A stretch of DNA of 13,311 nt from Rhodospirillaceae bacterium (lineage in GTDB: Bacteria > Pseudomonadota > Alphaproteobacteria > UBA9219). The stretch is from NCBI GenBank assembly GCA_003486725.1, contig DNGD01000023.1:1-13311 (forward strand), given 5' to 3'. Position 1 is the first letter of the stretch; each line of letters starts with the position of its first letter. The translations under genes and the position numbers were made by a program. Positions 1 to 6,611 of the stretch are shown here, one piece after another. The notes under the pieces are model-generated. The model saw only the letters and a program-made list of their open reading frames with translations. It had not been told where the DNA came from and searched no databases.

Positions 1-125
1 TTTGGTGAAAAATGCGGCGTGAAGGCGGGATCAAAGTTTTTGCCAGCACTTTCCGTTATCACATAACTATACCGTGATTGCATTCTGTCTTTGACGTGAA
101 CGATGGTGCCAACGCGATAAGCCAT
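1..125 (-). CDS. Conserved hypothetical protein, N-terminal part only
   Basis: The gene starts at the ATG read from 125 on the minus strand and runs off the left edge of the window, so only about 41 residues are visible (MAYRVGTIVHVKDRMQ at the start). A good Shine-Dalgarno sequence (AGAAGG, 4 nt from the ATG) fixes the start. The visible part has no signal peptide or membrane segment. The F-D-P-A-F-T-P run near the window edge resembles small soluble proteins of unknown function that I associate with alphaproteobacteria, but this is memory, not a search. Its Shine-Dalgarno lies inside an inverted repeat (130-175). No function can be assigned. Confidence 0.7.
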   Translation of the reverse strand, partial: MAYRVGTIVHVKDRMQSRYSYVITESAGKNFDPAFTPHFSP

Positions 126-129
126 GAAT

Positions 130-175
130 CCTTCTCTCGCCTGAAGATTATGCCGATATAGCATAATAGAGAAGG
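130..175 (-). promoter_or_regulatory. Leader stem-loop covering the ribosome binding site
   Basis: On the minus strand the leader reads CCTTCTCT, ATTATGC, a 7-nt loop, GCATAAT, 9 unpaired nt, then AGAGAAGG followed four bases later by ATG. Both pairs are perfect (8 bp outer, 7 bp inner). The 3' arm of the outer stem is the Shine-Dalgarno sequence of the gene starting at 125. Folding would hide it, as in a translational switch or RNA thermometer. That role is inferred. Confidence 0.45.
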
Positions 176-180
176 CCTTT

Positions 181-600
181 TTAATCGCTCTTTTTTTTAT
201 GCTCCCCCGGATGAGAAAACCCGTTCAGAAACTTGTTCGCACAATAAGAAACGCGCGCAGTGAACGGCATGTCATGATAGACGTTTTTGAAAGAGTTTTC
301 TTTCAAGTTATTAAAACTTCTATAGGTGAGCGCGATAAAACCAATCGTCACGAGCAACACGACGGCCACAACATAAAACAGGGCCAATAATGGGGATAGG
401 CCAGAGGCCATTAATCCCATGTAGACCGCGTATAATATACCAACCAAGGAAATGACTCCCAGCATCGCGCTGACAATCATCAATCCGAGCACGACGATTG
501 TTTTGCTTGCCAATCTTTGCAACAGCCCAATGCCAGCGATGGATCCGCCGATCGCACCGCCAACGGACACAACGCTCAGGATTCTATCCAATATTGACAT
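181..600 (-). CDS. YqjE-like small integral membrane protein
   Basis: 139-aa protein with two strongly hydrophobic segments (about residues 33-60 and 68-92), a weaker hydrophobic N-terminus (about 8-27) and a polar, lysine-rich C-terminus. It is thus an inner-membrane protein with a cytosolic tail. The layout resembles the holin-superfamily-III/YqjE group. In enterobacteria YqjE is encoded directly downstream of the DUF883 protein YqjD; here too the next gene upstream (start 905) is a DUF883 protein and lies 29 bp away on the same strand, which is the main support for the assignment. The start follows a GAGGTGGGG stretch. Function is unknown. The downstream gene starts 56 bp later on the same strand, so the genes may be co-transcribed. 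Confidence 0.7.
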   Translation of the reverse strand: MSILDRILSVVSVGGAIGGSIAGIGLLQRLASKTIVVLGLMIVSAMLGVISLVGILYAVYMGLMASGLSPLLALFYVVAVVLLVTIGFIALTYRSFNNLKENSFKNVYHDMPFTARVSYCANKFLNGFSHPGEHKKKSD

Positions 601-629
601 ACGACCCCACCTCTATGCCCGGATGAGGG

Positions 630-905
630 CTAACGCCGCAAAAGAAAACCCAGCATGAAACCGACGCCTGCTGCGATAACGGTCGATTGAATCGGGTTCT
701 CGCGAACTTGCGTTTTTACCGCCGTCGTTGCGTCTGAAATCCCTGCCTTTGCGGCCTCATTCGTTGCGTTAACAACGCGGCGTGCATATTGTCCGGCTTC
801 TTGCGCCAATTCCCCAAGATTCTCCTCAATGGCGGCGCCAGTGTTTTTCATTTGATTTAAGTCTTGCTTCATTTGGTCGCGCGTTTGTTCTTTTGATGTA
901 AACAT
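630..905 (-). CDS. DUF883 (ElaB/YqjD-type) tail-anchored protein
   Basis: 91-aa protein from the ATG at 905, chosen over the upstream in-frame ATG at 938 because AAAGGAG sits 6 nt upstream. It has a charged, coiled-coil-prone N-terminal two thirds (K/E/Q-rich, residues 5-65), then a single C-terminal membrane segment (about 72-88: ST-VIAAGVGFMLGFLL) ending in Arg-Arg. This is the ElaB/YqjD/DUF883 layout. E. coli members are inner-membrane, ribosome-associated proteins induced in stationary phase. The conserved pre-anchor stretch R-E-N-P is present (E-N-P-I-Q-S). Paired with the YqjE-like gene downstream. Family assignment is firm; the role in this organism is inferred. Confidence 0.88.
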   Translation of the reverse strand: MFTSKEQTRDQMKQDLNQMKNTGAAIEENLGELAQEAGQYARRVVNATNEAAKAGISDATTAVKTQVRENPIQSTVIAAGVGFMLGFLLRR

Positions 906-1079
906 GTTTCTCTCCTTTTCTCTGGTTGAGGGAGTCATACGTTAGAGACAGAATGCCTATCGTCACCAATTAAAGTGCCGCCTTGTCGTCAACTCTTGTT
1001 TGAAAAATGCGCTCTGCACAAAGTACAGCTTAAAGATCGAGTCTTGTTTGCTCGCGATAAGAGATGACTCGTTGTTGCA

Positions 1080-1115
1080 TGAGTTATCGACCCGACGTTA
1101 CGGATCAACAACTCA
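1080..1115 (-). terminator. Stem-loop downstream of the DUF2795 gene
   Basis: Two 15-nt arms (1080-1094 and 1101-1115) around a 6-nt loop pair fully if read as minus-strand RNA, with three G-U wobbles. In plus-strand RNA the same three positions would be A-C mismatches, which indicates a structure selected in the minus-strand transcript. It starts 18 nt after the stop of the DUF2795 gene. There is no U-run, so it may protect the 3' end or be a weak or rho-dependent terminator rather than an intrinsic one. Confidence 0.4.
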
Positions 1116-1133
1116 CGCCCTGTTCATTCAATC

Positions 1134-1346
1134 TTATCGGCTGCTCTTTTCACCACAGGCCTCTTCAACATCAGCCATGGTATTAAAAGAGTCCCCAGGC
1201 AAGTTCCTAATCTCCTTAAGAACAGCGTCGTCTGCGCCATTCCGCTTTGCTATTTTCTCTAGATCTGTTTTTTGTGCAGGAAATTGCATGCCTTTTAGAT
1301 ACTGCATGAGGGTCGATGCCGAACCGCCTTCCATGTCTTTTGTCAT
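1134..1346 (-). CDS. DUF2795 domain protein
   Basis: 70-aa soluble protein. The core (about residues 12-52) carries the DUF2795 pattern: L-K-G-M-Q-F-P-A, then L-x-x-x-A-K-R-N-G-A-D-D, then I-x-x-L-P-G-D-x-F. These are small proteins of unknown function, often encoded near stress or envelope genes. The start is set by an AAGGAGG Shine-Dalgarno 6 nt upstream. A possible promoter lies at 1397-1425. It is the neighbour of the DUF883/YqjE-like pair on the same strand, but a 228-bp gap separates them, so it is probably its own transcription unit. Family is fairly certain; function is not known. Confidence 0.85.
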   Translation of the reverse strand: MTKDMEGGSASTLMQYLKGMQFPAQKTDLEKIAKRNGADDAVLKEIRNLPGDSFNTMADVEEACGEKSSR

Positions 1347-1396
1347 GGCAACCTCCTTCCTTCGTTGGAAAAACGAACTATCAGAGCCAGTCGTGT

Positions 1397-1425
1397 ATAC
1401 TACATGAAAATGGGGTGTCCTTCAA
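1397..1425 (-). promoter_or_regulatory. Possible sigma70-type promoter of the DUF2795 gene
   Basis: Minus strand: TTGAAG (1425-1420), 17-bp spacer, TAGTAT (1402-1397), about 50 bp upstream of the start at 1346. Each box matches the consensus at four of six positions. This is by-eye evidence only. Confidence 0.35.
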
Positions 1426-1695
1426 CACCAACATTGATCAGTTCTTTAAACTAAGTATATTCCACAATATTAAAAGCACGTTTGTCGTAATGCTTTCTTT
1501 TTTTTATTGGCGATATTCCGGGCGATCATCGAGAGTTAGTGACCGTGTAAAAAATTGTTAGATCGGATTAAGGACTCGTCGCGAAACTCTCTTCCGCGTG
1601 CGAACCATATTTTCTGTTTAATGGCGGAGAGGATGAGATTGATGTCGTCCGCTTCGCGGCCTCCATCGCGCCTTCGGCATGCTTTTTGATTTTGT

Positions 1696-1721
1696 GCGGG
1701 CGCGGACACGTGCGCGCCCGC
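1696..1721. repeat. GC-only inverted repeat
   Basis: Perfect 9-bp arms GCGGGCGCG / CGCGCCCGC (1696-1704, 1713-1721) around an 8-nt loop. No T-run follows closely on either strand, so it is not a typical intrinsic terminator. Confidence 0.5.
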
Positions 1722-1777
1722 CTGTTTGAATGCCTCGTCGTCGAACTCACACTTCGTTCGAATCTTGTCCTCGACGG

Positions 1778-1820
1778 TTAAAACGAAAGAACCGCCCATT
1801 GGGCGGTTCTTTCGTTTTAA
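1778..1820. terminator. Strong bidirectional intrinsic terminator
   Basis: Perfect 20-bp arms (1778-1797 and 1801-1820) with a 3-nt loop. The loop-proximal part is GC-rich (ACCGCCC/GGGCGGT) and the distal part is T-rich on both strands (TTCTTTCGTTTT), as in bidirectional rho-independent terminators. No gene with a clear stop lies immediately beside it on either side. Confidence 0.7.
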
Positions 1821-1953
1821 TGGCGGAGGGAACGTGACTGGGGAAGAACATGCTCCATATTAACACGTTGATTATGCATGTTTTTATTCTTTCCAACAAG
1901 AAGCTGATGGTTAATGCGTTTCGAATGCGCGTTTGGGATTCGAACTGACAATA

Positions 1954-1990
1954 TAAAAGCCGCCTCGATGGTTTTGATCATCGAAGCGGC
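1954..1990 (-). terminator. Intrinsic terminator of the 59-aa gene
   Basis: In minus-strand RNA a 12-bp stem (arms 1990-1979 and 1970-1959, one G-U pair) with an 8-nt loop is followed by UUUUAUAU. It begins 8 bp after the stop codon at 1999. Confidence 0.75.
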
Positions 1991-1998
1991 CCCTCTCT

Positions 1999-2178
1999 TT
2001 ACTGGGGATCAATCAACCCACCGTAAGGTCTGTAGCGGAACTCATCATCCCAATCTACAACAGGCCTGCTAGGCACGGTTGTTTTTCTTTTCTGTGTGTG
2101 CCCTTCTTTATCAGCAGTTTTTTCCTGAGCAGTAATGCCCGTTTCGGATTTAGGTGTCGGCTTATTGATTGAAGTCAT
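1999..2178 (-). CDS. Small polar protein of unknown function (59 aa)
   Basis: The start is taken at the ATG at 2178, which has TGGAGA 7 nt upstream. An open frame reaches further to 2295, but that extension overlaps a hairpin (2217-2242) and has no ribosome site. The protein is very polar and probably disordered for the first 40 residues (many T, K, E), ending in a basic-aromatic tail with V-D-W-D-D-E-F-R-Y-R-P-Y-G-G. It has its own terminator, which supports a real transcription unit. I do not recognise the family. Confidence 0.6.
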   Translation of the reverse strand: MTSINKPTPKSETGITAQEKTADKEGHTQKRKTTVPSRPVVDWDDEFRYRPYGGLIDPQ

Positions 2179-2216
2179 GGTCGTCTCCATATTTTGTCGG
2201 GACGAACGAACACCAG

Positions 2217-2242
2217 AGCCAATTGCACGAAAGCAATTGGCT
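2217..2242 (-). promoter_or_regulatory. Perfect stem-loop in the leader of the 59-aa gene
   Basis: Arms AGCCAATTGC (2217-2226) and GCAATTGGCT (2233-2242) pair over 10 bp around a 6-nt loop. It sits 38 bp upstream of the ATG at 2178. It may be a leader structure or a protein-binding palindrome; nothing further can be said. Confidence 0.35.
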
Positions 2243-2328
2243 TTACTGCGCATAAGCACAGGACGAACGTCCCCCGATGGGTGAATAAAGATCATAATTT
2301 AAGGTGAGAGAGCGCGTATGTTCCTGCC

Positions 2329-2430
2329 TTAGGCAGGCATCATCATGACGGCAGCAACGCGCGCAACAGAAACCATCGCTTGTGCGAAGTCCTGTTTTTT
2401 GCTGCGTTTTTGTTCAAAAGCGTTGCTCAT
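2329..2430 (-). CDS. Possible 33-aa peptide
   Basis: An ATG at 2430 opens a 33-codon frame with a basic N-terminus (MSNAFEQKRSKKQ) and an amphipathic or hydrophobic end (A-V-M-M-M-P-A). The stop lies inside a palindrome CCTGCC-TTA-GGCAGG (2323-2337). No proper Shine-Dalgarno is seen; the closest purine run is too far upstream. It is the only candidate in the 389-bp gap 2179-2567, which otherwise shows only the two palindromes. Confidence 0.22.
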   Translation of the reverse strand: MSNAFEQKRSKKQDFAQAMVSVARVAAVMMMPA

Positions 2431-2567
2431 ACGTGATATGATAATCTCATCAGAGGAACCATGCAAAGAAAAAATTGGTAACAACGGGGTTATGTGATCT
2501 TATATTGTGCCGATCAATTGCCGATAATCAAATTCAAAAAACGACGCAGAAGCACCGTCAAATATGC

Positions 2568-3470
2568 CTATGCCGCTTTGGACAGTACGTCACGATAAGC
2601 GGCCAGCATAGATGCCTCCCCCTCCTTGATCTTGCCATCCGCCTGCATGACGGCTTCGAGCGCTTGAATAAGGCGTTCGCGCCGTGGCTTTTCCAGTTTC
2701 ATGACTTCTGCAAAAGCCTCTTTGAACAAATCCTTGTCGGGATACATGCGCGACAGATAGTCATCAACCTCCTCATCGAAGAACTTGCCTTCGGGCAACC
2801 GCTCTTTGACGAAGTCGAAAATGACCTTTCTTTCGGCTTTGACCATACGCCCATCCGCGCGCGCCATGAAGATAAGTGAAAGAACCTCTGATTGGAACTC
2901 ATCCATAGCTTTTCCAAGCGGATCATATTCGATGATAGGGCGAAGGTTCCGGATCCACTCCTCGGTTGGAGATGGCTGTGCGGGTTTGCCGAACCCATTG
3001 GCTGCCATCAGTGACTGAAGATATCCCGTCGCGTCATCCACGACTTCCCCTGTGGCAAGATCAGTCAAGCTTTCAATTCGGCTGGAATAAAAACTGCGTG
3101 CTGCCTCCCGTTCGTGGCAGAAAGCGGAAATGTAGAGGTCGTTGCCTTTGTTGGTGATTTTCTTGATTGTAATGCGGCGTTCCGTGAAGTCGCCTTGAGC
3201 ATCCTGATAAACGATAAAAAACGCCATGCCAGCGAGGGCTTTGTCAGCCTTTTCCGTAGGCTTTTGCCTTTCTGAATCCTCGCGATCCTTTTCAGTATTT
3301 GCCACCCGACCTTTTGGCAAGGGCGGCGCAACGGATCGGGAATCTTCAATCGTTATGAGTAGAGTGATAGGCAGCTCATTCTCTTGAGCCTTTTTAGAGG
3401 AGAAAAGAAATGACCCAAGCCACCAGACAAGAGCAAAAACAATCAACCCAAGAAGAATAGAAGGCTCCAT
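2568..3470 (-). CDS. Membrane-anchored protein with WYL-like and TerB-like domains
   Basis: 300-aa protein from the ATG at 3470. GTG (3479) and ATG (3476) also lie in frame, but AAAAAGG is correctly spaced only for 3470. Layout: N-terminal membrane anchor (about residues 4-24); polar linker rich in E/K/D/R (45-80); a WYL-like module (about 84-142) with R-R-I-T-I near 100, Y-I-S-A-F-C-H near 115-119, and R-S-F then S-R-I, matching the usual 'yl.afC..r...R.F...RI' pattern; then a TerB-like helical domain (190-297) with two A-D-G-x(5-6)-E motifs (about 205 and 277). TerB-like domains occur in tellurite-resistance and membrane-associated stress systems; WYL domains sense ligands or bind nucleic acid. 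The combination on one membrane anchor suggests a sensor or scaffold at the inner membrane, which is inference. Next gene upstream is a small HTH protein 164 bp away. Confidence 0.8.
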   Translation of the reverse strand: MEPSILLGLIVFALVWWLGSFLFSSKKAQENELPITLLITIEDSRSVAPPLPKGRVANTEKDREDSERQKPTEKADKALAGMAFFIVYQDAQGDFTERRITIKKITNKGNDLYISAFCHEREAARSFYSSRIESLTDLATGEVVDDATGYLQSLMAANGFGKPAQPSPTEEWIRNLRPIIEYDPLGKAMDEFQSEVLSLIFMARADGRMVKAERKVIFDFVKERLPEGKFFDEEVDDYLSRMYPDKDLFKEAFAEVMKLEKPRRERLIQALEAVMQADGKIKEGEASMLAAYRDVLSKAA

Positions 3471-3551
3471 TATCATCACCTTTTTAGTTAGACATTCGTG
3501 CAGACGCTCTTTTCAACACAGTTGTTCCAGCAGAGATCCCCGCGCAGAGCA

Positions 3552-3579
3552 CGGACTGGAGCAATTCTGCACCAGTCCG
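3552..3579. repeat. Perfect 8-bp inverted repeat in the HTH/TerB-like gap
   Basis: CGGACTGG (3552-3559) and CCAGTCCG (3572-3579) with a 12-nt loop, located between the small HTH gene and the TerB-like gene. No T-run follows, so an intrinsic terminator is unlikely. An operator or an mRNA processing structure are options. Confidence 0.35.
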
Positions 3580-3634
3580 CACCTACTGACAAGATGGACA
3601 TTATTGATACAACTGAAGCAAGCAGCGCAACAAA

Positions 3635-3919
3635 TCAGAAAAGCTTTCTGTCATCTATAAGGCTCAAAACCATCAATCGTACAGAAGGCGATATACGCGC
3701 CAGAACTATAAGATTAGCAGCTGATGGTATATTGGCACCGTTATACCATTTTTTGATTGTCTCAGTGTTCGTTTCAACCTGCAACGCCACTTCTGTTGCA
3801 GCCATTTTTACCGTTGCAAAATCTTGGCGTAGTGATTTTGAAATATTAGCTGCAATAATTTCTTCAAGCTCTGCAAGAAAAAACTTGGGTAAACCTTTAC
3901 CCACATTTGTAGAAGACAT
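3635..3919 (-). CDS. Small helix-turn-helix protein
   Basis: 94-aa protein. The centre (about residues 37-62, A-A-T-E-V-A-L-Q-V through T-I-K-K-W-Y-N-G) fits a helix-turn-helix, followed by P-S-x-x-N-L-I-V-L-A-R-I-S-P-S-V. That last pattern is one I associate with small alphaproteobacterial DNA-binding proteins in prophages and integrative elements. The start at 3919 has GGAGAG 5 nt upstream. It is transcribed away from the recombinase gene, with a 215-bp divergent region between. The ribosome site is within a perfect inverted repeat (3924-3957), which could serve as leader hairpin or as an autoregulatory operator. A role in controlling the neighbouring mobile-element genes is plausible but not shown. 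Confidence 0.7.
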   Translation of the reverse strand: MSSTNVGKGLPKFFLAELEEIIAANISKSLRQDFATVKMAATEVALQVETNTETIKKWYNGANIPSAANLIVLARISPSVRLMVLSLIDDRKLF

Positions 3920-3923
3920 GGTT

Positions 3924-3957
3924 TCTCTCCATAGTTAAGTTTTCGGATATGGAGAGA
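3924..3957 (-). promoter_or_regulatory. Inverted repeat over the HTH gene ribosome site
   Basis: TCTCTCCATA (3924-3933) and TATGGAGAGA (3948-3957) are perfect 10-bp arms with a 14-nt loop. In minus-strand RNA the 3' arm holds the Shine-Dalgarno GGAGAG and ends 4 nt before the ATG at 3919. It could block translation when folded or be a dimeric operator for the HTH protein itself. Confidence 0.5.
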
Positions 3958-4134
3958 TTGGAGGGTGACTGCCCGCAAAGGCAGGCCTGAACAGGAAAAT
4001 TGAATGTTAAAATCAGGCTCTACTGGCCAGAAAATGGCGATCAAGACTAACAATGACCATAATCGCGCTTCGCTGCTGATCCGTGTGGCTCTGGCCGCTC
4101 GCTGTGTTTGCACCAATTATTGAAAAGGTGAACC

Positions 4135-5712
4135 GTGCTGTTAAATGATAATGGGATCGCCTCAGGAAAGCGCTGGCCAAAAGAAGAGCTCGCAAAACGC
4201 GCGGCTATGTATGTGCGCATGTCGACGGATCACCAGAAATACTCAACAGAGAACCAAGCCGATGCAATCCGCGAATACGCGCTGCACCGTCAAATTGAGA
4301 TCGTCAAAACCTATACAGATTCTGGTAAAAGCGGGCTGAAGCTTGATGGGCGCGACGCGCTGCAAAGCCTGATTGCTGACGTTCAAGCCGAAACCTTTGA
4401 TTACGGCGTTATTCTTGTTCTGGATGTCACGCGCTGGGGGCGGTTTCAGGACGCTGATGAGAGTGCCTATTATGAGTACATTTGCCGTAGAGCCGGGATC
4501 GACGTCCAATACGTCGCCGAACAGTTTGAAAATGATGGCAGCCCCGTTTCTACCATTGTCAAAGGCGTCAAACGCGCCATGGCTGGCGAGTATAGCCGTG
4601 AATTGTCATGTAAGGTGTTTGCCGGGCAGTGCCGCTTAATTGAGCTTGGCTTTCGACAAGGCGGCCCTGCTGGTTACGGCCTACGTCGAGTCCTCGTTGA
4701 TGAACAGCGACAGACCAAAGGCGAGTTAAAGCGCGGTGAACAAAAATCCTTACAAACTGATCGCGTTGTCCTCGTCCCCGGCCCAAAGGAAGAAGTTGAG
4801 AACGTGCGGTGGGTATATCGCGCTTTCACCGAAGAAGGCCTTCAGGAAAGCGAGATCGCGGCTAAATTGAACAAACGCGGCGTATCGACAGACCTTGGCC
4901 GCCCGTGGACACGCGGAACGGTACATGAGCTTTTGATCAACGAGAAATATATTGGTAACAACGTCTTCAATCGCAAATCCTTCAAGCTCAAAAAGCGGCG
5001 CGTGACAAATACGCCCGACATGTGGGTTCGCTCAGAGGGAGCCTTCGACGCAATTGTGGAGGCCCGCTTTTTCTATACGGCTCAAGGCATCATACGGGCG
5101 CGTAGCAGAAGATTTAGCAACGATGACATGCTGACAAAACTTAAAGCCCTACAAGAACGCAAAGGGTGGCTATCTGGCATTTTGATCAACGAAGCGGAGG
5201 ATATGCCCTCCAGCAGTGCCTATGCCCACCGTTTCGGAGGCCTCGTCTCAGCTTATAAACTGATCGGCTACGATCCTGGCATCGATTATAGCTATCAGGA
5301 GATCAACAAGCACCTGCGCAGCCTTTTCCCCGAGATTTCTGAAGGCGTGATTAAGGGCATTAAGGAAGCTGGCGGGAGCGCAACCCATGACTTCAAAACT
5401 CCGCTCATTATTGTAAACGACGAGATAGCTCTGTCTATTGTCATAGCGCGATGCCAACGAACAGAAACAGGTTCGTTGCGTTGGAAAATACGTCTTGATA
5501 CGGGGTTCCAGCCTGATTTTACAATCGCCGTTAGGATGAACCCAGAAAACAAAGCCCAAATGGACTATTACATTCTTCCCGCCATCGATATCGAGAACCC
5601 GAAACTCCGGCTTGCCGAAGATAATGGCTTCGCACTTGACACCTATCGGTTTGATAGCCTTGATCCATTTTTCCAGCTTGCAGCACGCGTTGCCTTGTCG
5701 GAGGCCGCATGA
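4135..5712 (+). CDS. Large serine recombinase (site-specific integrase)
   Basis: 525-aa protein starting at GTG 4135, with AAGGTG 5 nt upstream; there is no other in-frame start before residue 25. The resolvase-type catalytic domain (about 23-165) has Y-V-R-M-S with the nucleophile Ser30, Arg28, the Q at 41, D-S-G-K-S-G at 62-67 and the D-V-T-R-W-G-R motif (97-103) equivalent to the usual 'DRLGR'. The Recombinase DNA-binding domain follows (about 178-315): G-Y-G-L-R at 180-184, the V-W-V-Y-R-like helix near 224-229, and R-P-W-T-R-G-T-V-H near 256-264. The Cys-rich zinc ribbon common in phage integrases is absent: no CxxC pairs occur in the C-terminal half, and the last 200 residues are of a type I do not recognise. 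The catalytic set is intact, so it should cut and rejoin DNA through a serine-DNA intermediate. Its stop overlaps the start of the next gene (ATGA). Confidence 0.92.
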   Translation: MLLNDNGIASGKRWPKEELAKRAAMYVRMSTDHQKYSTENQADAIREYALHRQIEIVKTYTDSGKSGLKLDGRDALQSLIADVQAETFDYGVILVLDVTRWGRFQDADESAYYEYICRRAGIDVQYVAEQFENDGSPVSTIVKGVKRAMAGEYSRELSCKVFAGQCRLIELGFRQGGPAGYGLRRVLVDEQRQTKGELKRGEQKSLQTDRVVLVPGPKEEVENVRWVYRAFTEEGLQESEIAAKLNKRGVSTDLGRPWTRGTVHELLINEKYIGNNVFNRKSFKLKKRRVTNTPDMWVRSEGAFDAIVEARFFYTAQGIIRARSRRFSNDDMLTKLKALQERKGWLSGILINEAEDMPSSSAYAHRFGGLVSAYKLIGYDPGIDYSYQEINKHLRSLFPEISEGVIKGIKEAGGSATHDFKTPLIIVNDEIALSIVIARCQRTETGSLRWKIRLDTGFQPDFTIAVRMNPENKAQMDYYILPAIDIENPKLRLAEDNGFALDTYRFDSLDPFFQLAARVALSEAA

Positions 5713-6611
5713 GCAAGAGCGTCAAAGCCGCTTCCGTGAAGCTGATCCCCATCGACCGGATCAATATTCTGAACCCTCGTGTGCGCAACCAAAAGACTTT
5801 CAAAGACATTGCAACCAACATCGCGCAAATTGGCTTAAAGCGCCCCATAACCGTCACCCCTTGCCGTTCCGGCGTTGCGGGCAAGGACTATGACCTCGTC
5901 TGCGGCCAAGGGCGCATGGAAGCCTTTATGGCCTGCGGACAGACGAAAATCCCTGCTATCATCATCGAGGCTACCGAAGAACAGGCCTTGATCATGAGCC
6001 TCGTCGAAAACCTCGCGCGCAGGCACCACTCCTCCGTCGATTTATTGCATGGCATTGAGCTTTTGCAAAAGAACGGTTATGACGCAAAAACTATAGCGGC
6101 CAAAACGGGTGTTACGGCAGACTATGTAACAGCCATCCTGAATCTCAAGGAGAACGGCGAAGAACGCCTTGTTAATGCCGTCGAGACGGGACAGATGTCT
6201 CTTGGGTTAGCGATAACAATTGCCTCATTCCCTGACGACGAACAGCGTGCCCTCCAAGAAGCCTATGAAAGCGGGGAACTGCGTGGCAAACGATTTCTAG
6301 CCGCCAAACGGCAGATCGACCTACGTCGCCGACACGGCAAACTTCTGAACATGAGAACAGGCCGACATAAAAAAGGAAGCCGGAGCGAACCGCTTTCAAA
6401 GCGCGATATTATGAAAGATTACCAAAAAGAAATAGACCGCAAACGGCTGATGAACCAGAAAGCTGAAGCTGCCTCAAACAGCCTTGCCTTTGTCGTTACA
6501 GCGCTCAGGAACCTGTTTAAGGAAGATCATTTCATGACGCTTCTGCGCGCAGAAAAGATAACAGATATGCCCGCGCCAATACACGCGCTGATCGGAAAGA
6601 AGGGTTCATGA
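5709..6611 (+). CDS. ParB-like partition/DNA-binding protein (first of two)
   Basis: 300-aa protein. The N-terminal ParB/Srx-like domain (about 8-110) shows D-L-V-C-G-Q-G-R-M-E-A (62-72, the G-x-x-R box) and the ParB box E-N-L-A-R-R (100-105), both of which contact CTP in studied ParB proteins. An HTH follows (about 115-140, D-A-K-T-I-A-A-K-T-G-V-T-A-D-Y-V). The C-terminal third is basic and of unknown fold. No parA gene is present in the window, so this is not a normal parAB locus. The start overlaps the recombinase stop by 4 bp and the stop overlaps the next gene by 4 bp, implying translational coupling and a common task, perhaps binding element DNA or helping the recombinase choose sites or direction. 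Confidence 0.85.
   Translation: MSKSVKAASVKLIPIDRINILNPRVRNQKTFKDIATNIAQIGLKRPITVTPCRSGVAGKDYDLVCGQGRMEAFMACGQTKIPAIIIEATEEQALIMSLVENLARRHHSSVDLLHGIELLQKNGYDAKTIAAKTGVTADYVTAILNLKENGEERLVNAVETGQMSLGLAITIASFPDDEQRALQEAYESGELRGKRFLAAKRQIDLRRRHGKLLNMRTGRHKKGSRSEPLSKRDIMKDYQKEIDRKRLMNQKAEAASNSLAFVVTALRNLFKEDHFMTLLRAEKITDMPAPIHALIGKKGS

Larger units (their letters stand above)
1617..1828. repeat. 13-bp direct repeat bounding a hairpin-rich segment
   Basis: The sequence TTTAATGGCGGAG occurs at 1617-1629 and 1816-1828, 199 bp apart in direct orientation. Its reverse complement, CTCCGCCATTAAA, resembles the 3' acceptor end of a serine tRNA plus a few following bases. The second copy overlaps a terminator-like hairpin, as is often seen just after a tRNA gene. 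No tRNA body can be folded on either side, so this could be an attachment-site remnant or chance. Confidence 0.35.
1347..1998. other. 652-bp stretch without a convincing gene
   Basis: No open frame here has a ribosome binding site and a recognisable product. The stretch contains the possible promoter above, a 9-bp GC-only inverted repeat (1696-1721), a 20-bp perfect inverted repeat that looks like a bidirectional terminator (1778-1820), a 13-bp direct repeat (1617-1629 and 1816-1828) and the terminator of the 59-aa gene (1954-1990). The part 1620-1780 is GC-richer and less T-rich than its flanks, so a decayed gene or a non-coding RNA is possible. Confidence 0.6.

Noticed and set aside
1536..1799. 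87-codon minus-strand frame, and an overlapping 60-codon frame, in the 1347-1998 gap
   Set aside because: Starts inside a terminator-like hairpin, has no ribosome site, no recognisable domain, and crosses the GC-only stem. A decayed gene remains possible.
1821..1950. Possible tRNA gene suggested by CCTCCGCCA and a GGGATTCGAAC stretch
   Set aside because: No cloverleaf could be built: the T-arm stem does not pair and no D-arm or acceptor partner is present.
3498..3938. 146-codon plus-strand frame
   Set aside because: Antisense shadow of the small HTH gene and its leader; low-complexity Ser-rich translation and no ribosome site.
3920..4134. Recombinase promoter or attP core in the divergent region
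   Set aside because: Only poor promoter matches and short dyads were found; serine-integrase cores cannot be recognised by eye without the second attachment site.
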